DNA of 64,000 nt, from the NCBI RefSeq assembly GCF_000757725.1, contig NZ_JJMU01000065.1:1-64000 (forward strand), read 5' to 3'. The notes under the pieces are model-generated. The model made no database searches. It was given only the letters and a program-made list of their open reading frames with translations, and was not told the origin of the DNA. This document shows, one piece after another, positions 17,941 through 27,557 of this stretch (positions are counted from its first letter, which is position 1; each line of letters starts with the position of its first letter). The stretch comes from Sphingobacterium deserti (GTDB lineage Bacteria > Bacteroidota > Bacteroidia > Sphingobacteriales > Sphingobacteriaceae). The translations under genes and the position numbers were made by a program.

Positions 17941-20700
17941 ATGAAAAGGAAACTATTGGTTATCTTTTTTTTGACCGTTATCATTGCCACCGTTGGATTC
18001 TTTGCCGTTCAGCAGGAAGCGCCGGTAGACTTCAGCACGGATGTGAAACCTATACTTAATAAACATTGTATAAGTTGCCATGGCGGTGTGAAAAAGAACG
18101 GTGGATTTAGTCTTCTTTTCGAGAATGAAGCTTTTGCTAAGGCAGAATCCGGTAAGCCGGCCATTGTGCGTGGCGATGCTGAGCACAGCGAATTTATCAA
18201 ACGTTTAACCTCGGACGACCCAGAATTACGAATGCCCTACAATGCGCCCATGCTCAACAATAGCGAGATTGCTATCCTAAAACGGTGGGTGAACGAAGGC
18301 GCGAAATGGGGAGAACACTGGGCATACACTGTGCCGACTGATGTGGACGTGCCGAAACCCTTCTCTTTGGCCCGACTTATAGGGTGGCAGTCAGAAAGTT
18401 TAACAAATGACATCGATTATTTTATACAGCATAAACTTAACCAAAAGGGCTTATCTTTTTCCGCTGTGGCCGATAGGGAAACATTGCTACGCAGACTTTA
18501 CCTCGATCTAATTGGCTTGCCGCCAAGTTTACAGGAAACGCGGGCTTTCGTAAACGATAAGCGAGATGATGCCTATCAGCGGCGTGTAGATAGTCTGCTT
18601 TCGCTGCCGCAATACGGGGAGAAATGGGCCTCCTGGTGGTTGGATATGGCGCGCTATGCTGATACCAAAGGCTATGAAAAAGATGGATACCGGCAGATTT
18701 GGGCATACCGGGATTGGGTAATTAAAGCGCTTAATCAGGATATGCCTTTTGATCAGTTCACCATCGAACAGCTGGCCGGTGATCTTCTTCCAGATCCGAC
18801 CAAGGATCAATTGATTGCGACAGCATTCCATCGAAATACAATGAATAACGATGAAGGAGGAACAGATAGCGAAGAGTTTCGTGTAGCAGCGGTTTTGGAT
18901 CGTGTGAACACGACCTATCAAGTGTGGTTAAGCACAACATTTGAATGCGTGCAGTGCCACAGCCATACATACGATCCTTTCAAATTTGATGAATACTATA
19001 AATCTGTCGCTTTTTTTAATAATACACGCGATGAGGACACAGAAGGCGATCACCCAAAATTGCGCTTTTACACTGCGGAAGAGGAACAACATATTGATAG
19101 TATCAAGTATTGGCTGACCCATAGCGGAAGTGCCAACCTTGTAAAGTCAGCGGATCTTTTTCTACACACCCTGGAACCGAAAATTCACGCACATTACAGC
19201 GATAAGCTAGTGAATGGTGCTTTATACGATACGAAATGGTTGGGTATACGGCACGGGGGGAGTGCCCGGCTGCGTGACGTCAGCTTAACAGATAAGAAGC
19301 AGTTTTATATGAACTTCTGGACGGATGTTGGTGGCGGGACATTGGAAATCCGGAAGGGTAGCGTGCAGGGAGACTTGTTAGCTAGGGTGAACATTCCGGC
19401 GACCAAAGGCCGACAAGTCATCGTATCACCGCTGGCTGCACATGCTGGAGTACACGACTTGTACTTAGTTTTCAAAAATCCGTCGATCCCGGCGGAGCAA
19501 GCGGTCTGTATGATTGAGTGGTTCGCTTTTTTAGAAGCATTTCCGATGTCTGGCGCAGGATCTGATCAAGCGAAAGTACAACGCGCATTTCTACAAGTGG
19601 TGAATAGCCACGCCGAGAGTGTGCCGGTCATGATTGAAAACCCGCAGGACATGCAGCGAAAGACGTTTATATTTGAGCGCGGAAACCGATTGACACCAGG
19701 GACAGAGGTGCAACCGATGGTCCCTGAAACGCTGAACGATTTCCCAAAGAACGCTCCGGCAAATCGTTTAGGGTTTGCACAGTGGATCGTTAGTAAGGAT
19801 AATCCGTTAACGGCCCGCACTTTGGTAAACCGTGTGTGGGCACAACTATTTGGTCGTGGACTGGTAGAACCACTTGGTGATATGGGGACGCAAAGCACGC
19901 CACCTATTCATCGGGAACTGCTCGACTATTTATCCTTTAACCTTATGCACAAACACAATTGGCATATAAAAAGCTTAATACGAGAAATCTTGCTATCTTC
20001 TACGTACAGGCAGTCGTCAAGTCTGAACAATGAAGACGTAGCCAAGGATCCGGAAAATTATTACCTATCCCGTGGCCCAAGATTTCGCTTATCAGCCGAG
20101 CAGATCCGGGATCAGGCGCTTGCGGTAAGTGGTTTGTTAAGCAAAAAGATGTATGGACCAAGTGTAATGCCGCATCAGCCGGACGGTGTCTGGATGACGG
20201 TATATAGTGGTGCATCTTGGGTCACAAGCACCGGTGAAGATCAGTACCGAAGAGGGGTATATACGTTTCTTAAACGCACCAGTCCCTATCCATCCTTTAT
20301 TACATTTGATGCCTCTAGCCGAGAAGTTTGCCTGGTAGATAGAATACGGACGAACACCCCATTACAGGCGTTAACCACGCTGAACGATCCGGTTTACTTG
20401 GAAGCAGCAAAGCAATTGGCCACATTAATGATAGCGGAAGGGAAAGGGAATGTAGCGTCTTGTATTGAGGCAGGCTATCGACATGCTATGTTGAAGGACC
20501 CGATCCCTCAAAAAATTACAGCATTGCAAAAGCTGCATACGGAGGCGCTCGACAACTTTTCGAAGAACCCGAAGGAAGCTGCTAAGTTTATCGGCGTAGA
20601 CCCCGCAACATTGAAACGCGAAGAGCTAGTGTCGAGGGCTGCCTACATGCTAGTCGCTAACGCCATACTGAACCTGGATGAGTTTTTAACAAAATCGTAA
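17941..20700 (+). CDS. PSD1-type protein: cytochrome c + DUF1549 + DUF1553
   Basis: This 919-residue protein has an N-terminal membrane anchor or signal (KLLVIFFLTVIIATVGFFA), then a planctomycete-type cytochrome c domain with haem motif CISCH at residues 43-47. DUF1549 follows (FIQHKLNQKGLSFSAVADRETLLRRLYLDLIGLPP, then WWLDMARYADTKGYEKDGYR) and DUF1553 at the C-terminus (NPLTARTLVNRVWAQLFGRGLVEPLGDMGTQS). Such proteins occur next to DUF1501 proteins in Planctomycetota, Verrucomicrobiota and Bacteroidota catabolic loci; their reaction is not established. The stop is four bases before the DUF1501 start, so the pair is one transcription unit. Confidence 0.93.
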   Translation: MKRKLLVIFFLTVIIATVGFFAVQQEAPVDFSTDVKPILNKHCISCHGGVKKNGGFSLLFENEAFAKAESGKPAIVRGDAEHSEFIKRLTSDDPELRMPYNAPMLNNSEIAILKRWVNEGAKWGEHWAYTVPTDVDVPKPFSLARLIGWQSESLTNDIDYFIQHKLNQKGLSFSAVADRETLLRRLYLDLIGLPPSLQETRAFVNDKRDDAYQRRVDSLLSLPQYGEKWASWWLDMARYADTKGYEKDGYRQIWAYRDWVIKALNQDMPFDQFTIEQLAGDLLPDPTKDQLIATAFHRNTMNNDEGGTDSEEFRVAAVLDRVNTTYQVWLSTTFECVQCHSHTYDPFKFDEYYKSVAFFNNTRDEDTEGDHPKLRFYTAEEEQHIDSIKYWLTHSGSANLVKSADLFLHTLEPKIHAHYSDKLVNGALYDTKWLGIRHGGSARLRDVSLTDKKQFYMNFWTDVGGGTLEIRKGSVQGDLLARVNIPATKGRQVIVSPLAAHAGVHDLYLVFKNPSIPAEQAVCMIEWFAFLEAFPMSGAGSDQAKVQRAFLQVVNSHAESVPVMIENPQDMQRKTFIFERGNRLTPGTEVQPMVPETLNDFPKNAPANRLGFAQWIVSKDNPLTARTLVNRVWAQLFGRGLVEPLGDMGTQSTPPIHRELLDYLSFNLMHKHNWHIKSLIREILLSSTYRQSSSLNNEDVAKDPENYYLSRGPRFRLSAEQIRDQALAVSGLLSKKMYGPSVMPHQPDGVWMTVYSGASWVTSTGEDQYRRGVYTFLKRTSPYPSFITFDASSREVCLVDRIRTNTPLQALTTLNDPVYLEAAKQLATLMIAEGKGNVASCIEAGYRHAMLKDPIPQKITALQKLHTEALDNFSKNPKEAAKFIGVDPATLKREELVSRAAYMLVANAILNLDEFLTKS

Positions 20701-20704
20701 CATC

Positions 20705-22201
20705 ATGAAAGATTTAAGCAAACTGTTAAATGAGGCTCAGCAACAGCAACTACATGCTGTCACAAGACGCCACTTTTTGAAGGAATGTGTGGCAGGTATA
20801 GGCAGTATTGCCTTAGGCGGGTTGCTGGGTAATTGTGGAGGCGGTGTGCAGCGTGCGGACGGCGCTTTTGATTTAAATGCATTAAATCCTTTAGTGCCAA
20901 AATCGCCGCATTTCCCAGGAAAAGCCAAAAGCGTTATTTACTTACATATGGCTGGCGCTCCGTCTCAGTTGGAACTGTTTGACTACAAGCCTGCCTTGCA
21001 TAAGCTACATAATCAGCCTTGTCCAGAATCGCTATTGGCAGGAAAGAAATTCGCCTTTATACGTGGTGTGCCTAAAATGTTAGGGCCGCAGGCTACCTTC
21101 GCACAGTATGGACAGAGCGGAGCCTGGGTATCTGACCATCTACCGCATTTCAGTAAAGTTGTTGATGAAGTTAGCTTCCTGAAGGCAGTGCATACCGATC
21201 AGTTCAATCATGGTCCTGCACAGCTTTTTATGCACACAGGCAACGCGAGGCTTGGGCGTCCAAGTATCGGTTCTTGGGTAACGTATGGCCTCGGCTCGGA
21301 GAATAGCAATTTGCCCGGATTTGTTGTGCTCACTTCCGGAGGGAAGACACCCGACGCCGGTAAAAGTGTGTGGGGGAGCGGTTTTCTTCCATCAGTTTAT
21401 CAAGGTGTACAGTGCCGATCGAAAGGCGATCCGGTGCTGTATATTGCGGATCCAGATGGGATAGGTCGTGATTTGAAAAGGAGTGCCATTGATGCCATCA
21501 ATGAGGTAAATAAGGAGGAATATAAGACATTTAAAGATCCGGAAACATTGTCGCGTATTGCGCAATATGAAATGGCCTATAAAATGCAGGTTGCAGTCCC
21601 CGAAGTCATGGATATTGCTAAGGAACCGGCGTATATTCATGAATTGTATGGCACACAGCCAGGCAAAGAATCTTTTGCGAATAATTGCTTGCTTGCACGT
21701 AAGTTGGTTGAGCAAGGTGTTCGATTCGTGCAGCTTTTTGATTGGGGCTGGGATAGTCATGGTACGAACCCTACAGATTCAATCGATCTGGGATTCAGAA
21801 ACAAATGCCGTGAAATAGATAGACCAATGACGGCCTTGATCATGGATTTAAAGCAACGAGGACTATTGGATGAGACATTAGTTGTCTGGGGAGGAGAGTT
21901 CGGTCGAACGCCAATGCAAGAGAATCGTGATAACAGTGATATGCCATTTTTGGGTAGGGATCATCACACCGATGCGTATACCATATGGATGGCAGGCGGG
22001 GGTATTCGCAATGGTGTGAGTTATGGGGAGACAGATGAAATCGGCTTTACAGGCGTGAGCGGACGCGCATCTGTGCATGATGTGCATGCCACTATGCTTC
22101 ACCTCCTTGGGTTTGACCATGAAAAATTTACTTATGAATTTCAGGGACGTCCATTTCGTTTAACGGATGTAGAAGGAAATCTTATTCAGGCGATCGTTTA
22201 A
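20705..22201 (+). CDS. DUF1501 protein with Tat signal
   Basis: This 498-residue protein has a twin-arginine signal (TRRHFLKECVAGIGSIALGG at about residues 19-38). The DUF1501 domain follows, with PGKAKSVIYLHMAGAPSQLELFDYKP, LFMHTGNARLGRPSIGSWVTYGLGS, a DWGWDSHG site near residue 345, and GGEFGRTP, which resemble the metal-binding segments of the alkaline phosphatase/sulfatase superfamily. I infer a metal-dependent hydrolase that folds before export. It is the constant partner of DUF1549/DUF1553 proteins. It lies 10 bp before the isomerase gene. Substrate unknown. Confidence 0.93.
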   Translation: MKDLSKLLNEAQQQQLHAVTRRHFLKECVAGIGSIALGGLLGNCGGGVQRADGAFDLNALNPLVPKSPHFPGKAKSVIYLHMAGAPSQLELFDYKPALHKLHNQPCPESLLAGKKFAFIRGVPKMLGPQATFAQYGQSGAWVSDHLPHFSKVVDEVSFLKAVHTDQFNHGPAQLFMHTGNARLGRPSIGSWVTYGLGSENSNLPGFVVLTSGGKTPDAGKSVWGSGFLPSVYQGVQCRSKGDPVLYIADPDGIGRDLKRSAIDAINEVNKEEYKTFKDPETLSRIAQYEMAYKMQVAVPEVMDIAKEPAYIHELYGTQPGKESFANNCLLARKLVEQGVRFVQLFDWGWDSHGTNPTDSIDLGFRNKCREIDRPMTALIMDLKQRGLLDETLVVWGGEFGRTPMQENRDNSDMPFLGRDHHTDAYTIWMAGGGIRNGVSYGETDEIGFTGVSGRASVHDVHATMLHLLGFDHEKFTYEFQGRPFRLTDVEGNLIQAIV

Positions 22202-22210
22202 AAACCATTT

Positions 22211-23095
22211 ATGAAATATATTTATCTGCTAGGATGGTTTGTTCTGGTACAGCTAACCTTGCTACCGGCACAAACATCAGTAAAGTTGCCTATCAAGTAT
22301 TATTGTACAAATTGGGGCATGCAAGAATCTTGGGCTAGGTTTTGCGCAAAAGTGAAAACAGCGGGATATGACGGCATAGAAACCTGGCTTCCCGCAACGA
22401 CAGAGGAACAGCAAGAGATGCTGACAGCTTTAAAAAAGCATAACTTATCGTTGGGGCTTCTTGTTGGTGGCAGCGGCACCAATTTTGAGCAGTATGCAGC
22501 AAATTTTCGTTCAAATTTGGAAGCTGCGTCTAAACATCGCCCGGATTACATCAATTGCCATACGGGAAAAGATTACTATACATTCGAACAAAATGAACGG
22601 CTGATAACGCTTGGTGAAAAGATTAGTAAACATTATAACCTTCCGGTCTATCACGAAACGCATCGTGGGCGATTCAGTTTTGCAGCACATGTGACAAAGG
22701 GCTACCTGGATAAAATTCCCCACCTGCAGCTAGCGTTGGACATTTCACATTGGTGCAACGTGCACGAATCATTGCTCGAAGATCAAGAAGAAACAGTTGC
22801 GCAGGCATTGAGACGTACCAGTCATATTCATGCGCGAATAGGACACCCCGAAGGACCACAGGTGAATGACCCTGCAGCTCCCGAGTGGAAAAGCGCCGTT
22901 GACCGACATCTAGCTTGGTGGGATGAGGTCGTCATGCAGCATAAAACACACAACCGACAGTTAACGATCACAACGGAATTTGGCCCCGCGGGCTATCTAC
23001 CAACCTTGCCGTACACGCAGCAGCCTGTGGCCGATCAATGGCAAATCAACGTATATATGTTACATCTTTTAAAAGCCCGCTACGCCACAGAATGA
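22211..23095 (+). CDS. Exported sugar-phosphate isomerase/epimerase-like TIM barrel
   Basis: This 294-residue protein has a signal peptide (LGWFVLVQLTLLPAQ, cut near residue 20) and an AP-endonuclease-2/xylose-isomerase type TIM barrel. Metal-ligand segments are visible in order: YHETHRGR near 147-154, LALDISHW near 175-182, HIHARIGHPEGP near 213-224, and TTEFGP near 256-261. Family members isomerise or epimerise sugars and keto-sugars. Export places it with the other periplasmic enzymes here. Its stop overlaps the next start (ATGA), so the two are translationally coupled. Confidence 0.9.
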   Translation: MKYIYLLGWFVLVQLTLLPAQTSVKLPIKYYCTNWGMQESWARFCAKVKTAGYDGIETWLPATTEEQQEMLTALKKHNLSLGLLVGGSGTNFEQYAANFRSNLEAASKHRPDYINCHTGKDYYTFEQNERLITLGEKISKHYNLPVYHETHRGRFSFAAHVTKGYLDKIPHLQLALDISHWCNVHESLLEDQEETVAQALRRTSHIHARIGHPEGPQVNDPAAPEWKSAVDRHLAWWDEVVMQHKTHNRQLTITTEFGPAGYLPTLPYTQQPVADQWQINVYMLHLLKARYATE

Positions 23096-24519
23096 TGTTT
23101 TTGGAAGAATTAGCTCTATTTATCGGACGATGGCATCCACTATTGGTGCATTTACCCATCGGTATGTTAATACTGGCATTTGCTATGGCTGTCGTAGATC
23201 GGTATCGTAAGCAGCTGGAGTACTTTAGTGCCATTCGGTTTACGCTCCTACTGGGATCAGTCGCAGCCATTGTCGCTTGTATTACCGGCTATTTCTTGTC
23301 GCGAAATGGAGGGTACGAAGCTGATGTATTGGGATACCATAAATGGCTGGGAGTTGCTGTCGCGGTAATTAGTGTGGTTACTTTTCTATTGTACCGAGCG
23401 CCCACGCATGCCAAAATATGGATACAAGTACTTCGTAGCCAAAGGCTGATGTTTCTGTTGATTGTCGTCATACTAGTGGGAGTCGCTGGTCATTTCGGAG
23501 GAACGCTAACACATGGAGAGGGATACATGAAGGATGTATTGCCCACGGCGTTGAAAAGTACACTCGGCATAGCTCCACCAAAGGAGGGGGTATTCACCTT
23601 AACGAATGCGCAAGAGGCTGTGGTCTATCAAGATATTATCCAACCTATTTTAAAACAGCGCTGCCAAAGCTGTCATGGCGAGAAGAAACGAGAGGGCGGA
23701 CTAGCGCTTCACAATCAACAAGCTATGTTACAAGGTGGGGATGGTGGTGCAGTGCTCGTAAAGGGCGACACGGTAAAAAGTGAATTGTACGCCCGTTTGG
23801 TTTTGCCAGAGGGGCACGAAAAACGTATGCCACCCAGCGGGCGGTCGCCGATTACAATGGACCAAATAAAACTAATCTCATGGTGGATAGCCGCTGGGGC
23901 AGATTTTGAACGGAAAGGGAAGGAGCTGCCACAGTCCAAAGAAATTCTAACTATCTTGACCAAATTAGAAAATGGACATCAAGAAGAGACCTCTTTATAC
24001 GCGGCGCTTCCTGCGGCGCCCCCTTTGCCAAAAGATAAAATTCAGGCATGGCAAGCTAGAGGCATTAAGATAATGTCAATTGCAGCGGACAACAATATGG
24101 TCATGGTCAACGCAGTAAATTACGCCCAGTTTAGCAACAAAGATTTAGAAGATCTTCTGGCAATTAAAGACAACATCGTTCAACTAAAAATTGGACGTAC
24201 GGCCGTGACCAATGCCGGTATGATAACTGTGGCAAAATTTCCCGTGTTACATCGATTGCATTTGGAATACACGGCTGTGACAGATGAAGGATTGCTACAT
24301 TTACAACGGTTGAAAAAAGTAACGTATATAAATCTTGTAGGCACAAAAGTCACTCAACAAGCATTAATCCATCTTCAGAAAATTCCAACATTGACACACT
24401 TGTATGCATTTAACACCCAATTGCGCGAAACTGAGACTGGCGAGGGAAATAGCAAAATAAGGGTGGACACAGGTAATTATGTTCTTCCTTATCTACCGTC
24501 AGACTCCGTTATCTTTTAA
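23092..24519 (+). CDS. Membrane cytochrome c protein with DUF2231-like segment and leucine-rich repeats
   Basis: I choose the ATG at 23092, which overlaps the upstream stop as ATGA; an in-frame start at 23038 would add 18 residues inside the previous gene. The 475-residue protein has four or five membrane helices (HPLLVHLPIGMLILAFAMAVVDRY and later runs, to about residue 155). A planctomycete-type cytochrome c domain follows with CQSCH at 191-195 and EKRMPPSGRSPIT. About three leucine-rich repeats (LKIGRTAVTNAGMITVAKFP, LHLEYTAVTDEGLLHLQRL) form the C-terminus. It could take electrons from a periplasmic oxidation and pass them to the membrane chain. Partner unknown. Confidence 0.9.
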   Translation: MMFLEELALFIGRWHPLLVHLPIGMLILAFAMAVVDRYRKQLEYFSAIRFTLLLGSVAAIVACITGYFLSRNGGYEADVLGYHKWLGVAVAVISVVTFLLYRAPTHAKIWIQVLRSQRLMFLLIVVILVGVAGHFGGTLTHGEGYMKDVLPTALKSTLGIAPPKEGVFTLTNAQEAVVYQDIIQPILKQRCQSCHGEKKREGGLALHNQQAMLQGGDGGAVLVKGDTVKSELYARLVLPEGHEKRMPPSGRSPITMDQIKLISWWIAAGADFERKGKELPQSKEILTILTKLENGHQEETSLYAALPAAPPLPKDKIQAWQARGIKIMSIAADNNMVMVNAVNYAQFSNKDLEDLLAIKDNIVQLKIGRTAVTNAGMITVAKFPVLHRLHLEYTAVTDEGLLHLQRLKKVTYINLVGTKVTQQALIHLQKIPTLTHLYAFNTQLRETETGEGNSKIRVDTGNYVLPYLPSDSVIF

Positions 24520-24571
24520 CTGTTGTGCAGCGTGCATTGTAAATGCGCTGTATGCTATCAGGACTACCTTT

Positions 24572-25828
24572 TTAGGTAATTTTCGCTGATGCAGGCTGTT
24601 GTTCTGTTTTAACGAACGAAATGATAACAGCGCATATGGCACAGATAACAGCGACAACGAGGAAAATGTTAGCGGTCTTTCCCGTGTAATCGATTATTTT
24701 ACCAAACAAAGGTTCTCCGATGGCTGCAAAAACATATGCAAACATATTCATAACGCCCGTGCCCGTACCCACCAGCCTAGTGCCCAAGAGCTCGGGATTT
24801 AGTGTCCAAAAGTTAGATTGTGGCCCATAAACAAAAAATCCGGCTGCAAACATCAATATCGATGCTCCGAATTGGTTTGTGATGGGTACGTAATAGATGC
24901 TCAAAGCGATGAAAGAGCTTACGATCATTCCAGCACATATGGATTTGCTGCGGTTTCTGTTAAATAAATAATCAGATATATAGCCAAAAGATACAGCTCC
25001 AATCGCCATACCGATGGGTATAAAAAGCGTCAGCCATAAATTGGCGTCACTATTTTTGTAGTTTTCCCCTAAAAAATGGATAGGAACCCAAAAGATAAGT
25101 CCATAGCGCGCCATGCTTTGGCATCCAATCGCTAATGAAGCTGTAATGAACTTTCGATTGGCAAATACTTCCTTATAATCCTTTTTCCAACTTTTTGACT
25201 GATGGCTACCGCTTTCCGGCGAATCTTCTTTTTGGTCGGCGATTGGCTTGGGGCTACTTCTTGCCATTAGTAGAAAAACAATTAAAGCGCCTAACAGGAA
25301 TAAAACAGGATAGCGAAAAAGCGTACGCCAACTTTGGTTCTGCTGTACTAACAACAAGGCCATAAAAAATGTCAGAACAGATGAGCTACCTGCAGCCATC
25401 GTGTAAAAGCCGAAAGCTCGTCCTCGATGCTCATCGTCCCACCAGTTAGAAATCAATTTGCTGCCCGAGCCCCAGGCCATGGATTGGAAATAACCGTTAA
25501 GCGTCCATAAAACGAGTACTGTGGTATAGCCAGTTGCGAAACTGATACTAATATTGCAGATGATGGATAGCGTGCCGCCGCAAAGTATCATAATCTTCGG
25601 ACTTAATCGATCAGCCAGATTCCCATTAATCAATTGACCGATAGCATAACCAATCAACATGGAAAAGCTGATCCATCCAATCTGTTCAAAGCTAATATGC
25701 AGTTCGCGGGACATTCCCTTTACCGCCCAGCCGAAATTATGCCTTCCTGTATAAAAAAACAGGTAGCAAAACATCGTTACAAACAACATTCGCCACTGCT
25801 TGCTTTGAAGTGCGCTCTCTTTCATCAT
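24572..25828 (-). CDS. MFS transporter of the organophosphate:phosphate antiporter type
   Basis: This 418-residue protein has about 12 membrane helices. Its sequence follows the GlpT/UhpT pattern: YLFFYTGRHNFGWAVKGM near the start, GQLINGNLADRLSPK, LNGYFQSMAWGSGSKLISNWW near residue 110-130, and DDEHRGRAFGFYTMAAGSSS. Characterised relatives exchange glycerol-3-phosphate, hexose-6-phosphate or phosphoglycerate for inorganic phosphate across the inner membrane. It is transcribed with the dehydrogenase gene (three-base gap) and converges on the SusCD cluster. The substrate may be a phosphonate or phosphate ester released by those enzymes. Confidence 0.88.
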   Translation of the reverse strand: MMKESALQSKQWRMLFVTMFCYLFFYTGRHNFGWAVKGMSRELHISFEQIGWISFSMLIGYAIGQLINGNLADRLSPKIMILCGGTLSIICNISISFATGYTTVLVLWTLNGYFQSMAWGSGSKLISNWWDDEHRGRAFGFYTMAAGSSSVLTFFMALLLVQQNQSWRTLFRYPVLFLLGALIVFLLMARSSPKPIADQKEDSPESGSHQSKSWKKDYKEVFANRKFITASLAIGCQSMARYGLIFWVPIHFLGENYKNSDANLWLTLFIPIGMAIGAVSFGYISDYLFNRNRSKSICAGMIVSSFIALSIYYVPITNQFGASILMFAAGFFVYGPQSNFWTLNPELLGTRLVGTGTGVMNMFAYVFAAIGEPLFGKIIDYTGKTANIFLVVAVICAICAVIISFVKTEQQPASAKIT

Positions 25829-25831
25829 GAA

Positions 25832-26917
25832 TTAGCTTAAATTCTGGTTGATGCCTACACGAATTGGTTTGTTGGATACGGCAAATTCAAAGGCTATATC
25901 CACCTCATCAAAATGGAATTCCTTTTCAATCAAATCCTGGAAAGGATAATTTTTCCATTGGTTTACCATAAAGTCCACGGCGAAATTAAAATCTTCATAA
26001 TTATAGTTATGCAGGCCGCGTATCGTAATAAGTTTTCGGATTATATTTTCCGCGTCAAGGCTAATCTTATGCTGTTTAAAAACAGCACCTACGAGCACCG
26101 CCCTGCCATTAACGCCTAGTGCAGCAATGCCTTGCTCCATAGCTTCCGGGACGCCACTCATATCAACATAAATATCTGCTGTCTTACACTGGCTTTCCAT
26201 GTATTCTTGTAAAGAGACGTCGTTCGTGTTGATAGTTACATCGGCAGCAAAAGCCTTAGCTAGCTTTAGCCGCTCAGGTTGCACATCGCTCACAATGATT
26301 TCATTGGCACCAGCCTCTTTAAACATAGAAACGATAGTTAGGCCGAGCAAGCCCATACCGGAAATAACAACTCTTTTACCACAGCTTTCGCCTGCTAACC
26401 GAATCGCTCCCGCCGCCGTAGCGATAGCACAATTGATGGTCGCAGCAACCTGGAGGGGAAGGTCATCAGGCAGCACGCGCACAACGGTATGCGGGCGAAG
26501 TATAATATGTGTGGCAAGTCCGCCGTTAAAATCATCACCGTCAGTTAGCCTACGGTGTCCATATTTATAGAGATCTTGATTTTTTTGCGGCACATCAGGG
26601 TTGTATACATTGGTGTTTGGATCGCTCGCGTAAACTGTCCAAGTTATCCTGTCGCCGATAGAGATGGTCTTCCCTAAAGCATCTAGGTTTGCTCCTTCAG
26701 AATTTAAACTGAGCACTTTACCTACAATCTCATGCCCTAATATGCTGGGAGTAGCCTCCTCACGGATACCGCAGAATGTATGTATATCGCTCCCACAGAT
26801 TGTAGCATACGCAATGCCCACCAAAATTTCCCCCGCTAAGAGATCCCGTATTGGTTCGTCGTTCTTCTGAAACTTGCTATTGGCGCCGTTAAAGATGTAG
26901 AATGTTCCGTTTTTCAT
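25832..26917 (-). CDS. Zinc-type alcohol dehydrogenase, resembling the phosphonate-associated group
   Basis: This 361-residue medium-chain dehydrogenase has the catalytic zinc region ICGSDIHTFCG (Cys41) and LGHE (His62-Glu63), and the Rossmann motif VVISGMGLLGLT near residue 188. The structural-zinc cysteine cluster seen in many relatives is replaced by a loop with KYGHRRL. The TINCAIATAAGAIRLAG segment and this loop resemble the putative phosphonate-catabolism alcohol dehydrogenases (TIGR03366 type), judged from memory of the family. It would oxidise an alcohol using NAD(P) in the cytoplasm. It is the first gene of the minus-strand pair with the carrier. Confidence 0.85.
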   Translation of the reverse strand: MKNGTFYIFNGANSKFQKNDEPIRDLLAGEILVGIAYATICGSDIHTFCGIREEATPSILGHEIVGKVLSLNSEGANLDALGKTISIGDRITWTVYASDPNTNVYNPDVPQKNQDLYKYGHRRLTDGDDFNGGLATHIILRPHTVVRVLPDDLPLQVAATINCAIATAAGAIRLAGESCGKRVVISGMGLLGLTIVSMFKEAGANEIIVSDVQPERLKLAKAFAADVTINTNDVSLQEYMESQCKTADIYVDMSGVPEAMEQGIAALGVNGRAVLVGAVFKQHKISLDAENIIRKLITIRGLHNYNYEDFNFAVDFMVNQWKNYPFQDLIEKEFHFDEVDIAFEFAVSNKPIRVGINQNLS

Positions 26918-27196
26918 AGTCTTTTATAAAGGTATATTAAAAGATATGCAATACTAAACAAAGTTTATATATACTAATAATATTATGTGTTATTTTTATA
27001 TTAAGCTCTTTCTCGGTTTGCTTTTTCAATTTCACACTTCCGTTTAAATGAGATGTGTTGCAGTAATGGAGTGACACTCCGACACAGCTCTTCAGTTCAT
27101 TATTAGCTGTTCAATAGGTCCAAGATAGCCCAATGACGCCCTTCAGCAACCTAAGCACTTTAATTTTTAAATTAAGTTGATATTCGAAACTTTTTT

Positions 27197-27204
27197 TACA
27201 TTTG
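27197..27204 (+). promoter_or_regulatory. TACATTTG -7 box abutting the start of the metal operon
   Basis: Perfect TAnnTTTG box, with TTG at 27177-27179 about 17 bases upstream as a possible -33 element. Transcription would start at about 27209-27211, almost on the ATG at 27210, predicting a leaderless or nearly leaderless mRNA. Confidence 0.55.
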
Positions 27205-27209
27205 TATCA

Positions 27210-27557
27210 ATGAAGCTGGTTTTAAGCATATTGTCAATCTACTTTCTCGTCCTTTCGGCGCTCCCTTGCCGAGATGGTGGAGATGACTTATTGCCGGCGA
27301 TGTCATCAGCTATGGCGCATAGCAGTAGCGATTCTGGGACACAAAATCATGAGAAGCACGACCACAATCAAGATGGTTGTTCCCCATTTTGTTCCTGCCA
27401 CTGCTGCAGTATAAAAATCGAACCGTTGCAAATGTTTGAAGCGGGTATCGACAGAAAAGTAGTTTTTAAGCTTTCTGTAGCGCAACCAGAGATCGATGCA
27501 CCCAGCATAAATAATTACCCCAACCGAGTCTGGCAACCGCCAAAATACATCGTTTAA
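27210..27557 (+). CDS. Small exported Cys/His-rich protein (DUF6660-like)
   Basis: From the ATG at 27210 the protein has 115 residues: a signal peptide or anchor (MKLVLSILSIYFLVLSALPC), then a His/Cys-rich segment (NHEKHDHNQDGCSPFCSCHC) at about residues 47-66. Such small proteins often stand in front of CusA/CzcA genes in Bacteroidota and may bind metal ions in the periplasm. I reject an in-frame ATG at 27177, because the -7 box would then lie inside the gene. It is the first gene of the metal operon. Confidence 0.75.
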   Translation: MKLVLSILSIYFLVLSALPCRDGGDDLLPAMSSAMAHSSSDSGTQNHEKHDHNQDGCSPFCSCHCCSIKIEPLQMFEAGIDRKVVFKLSVAQPEIDAPSINNYPNRVWQPPKYIV

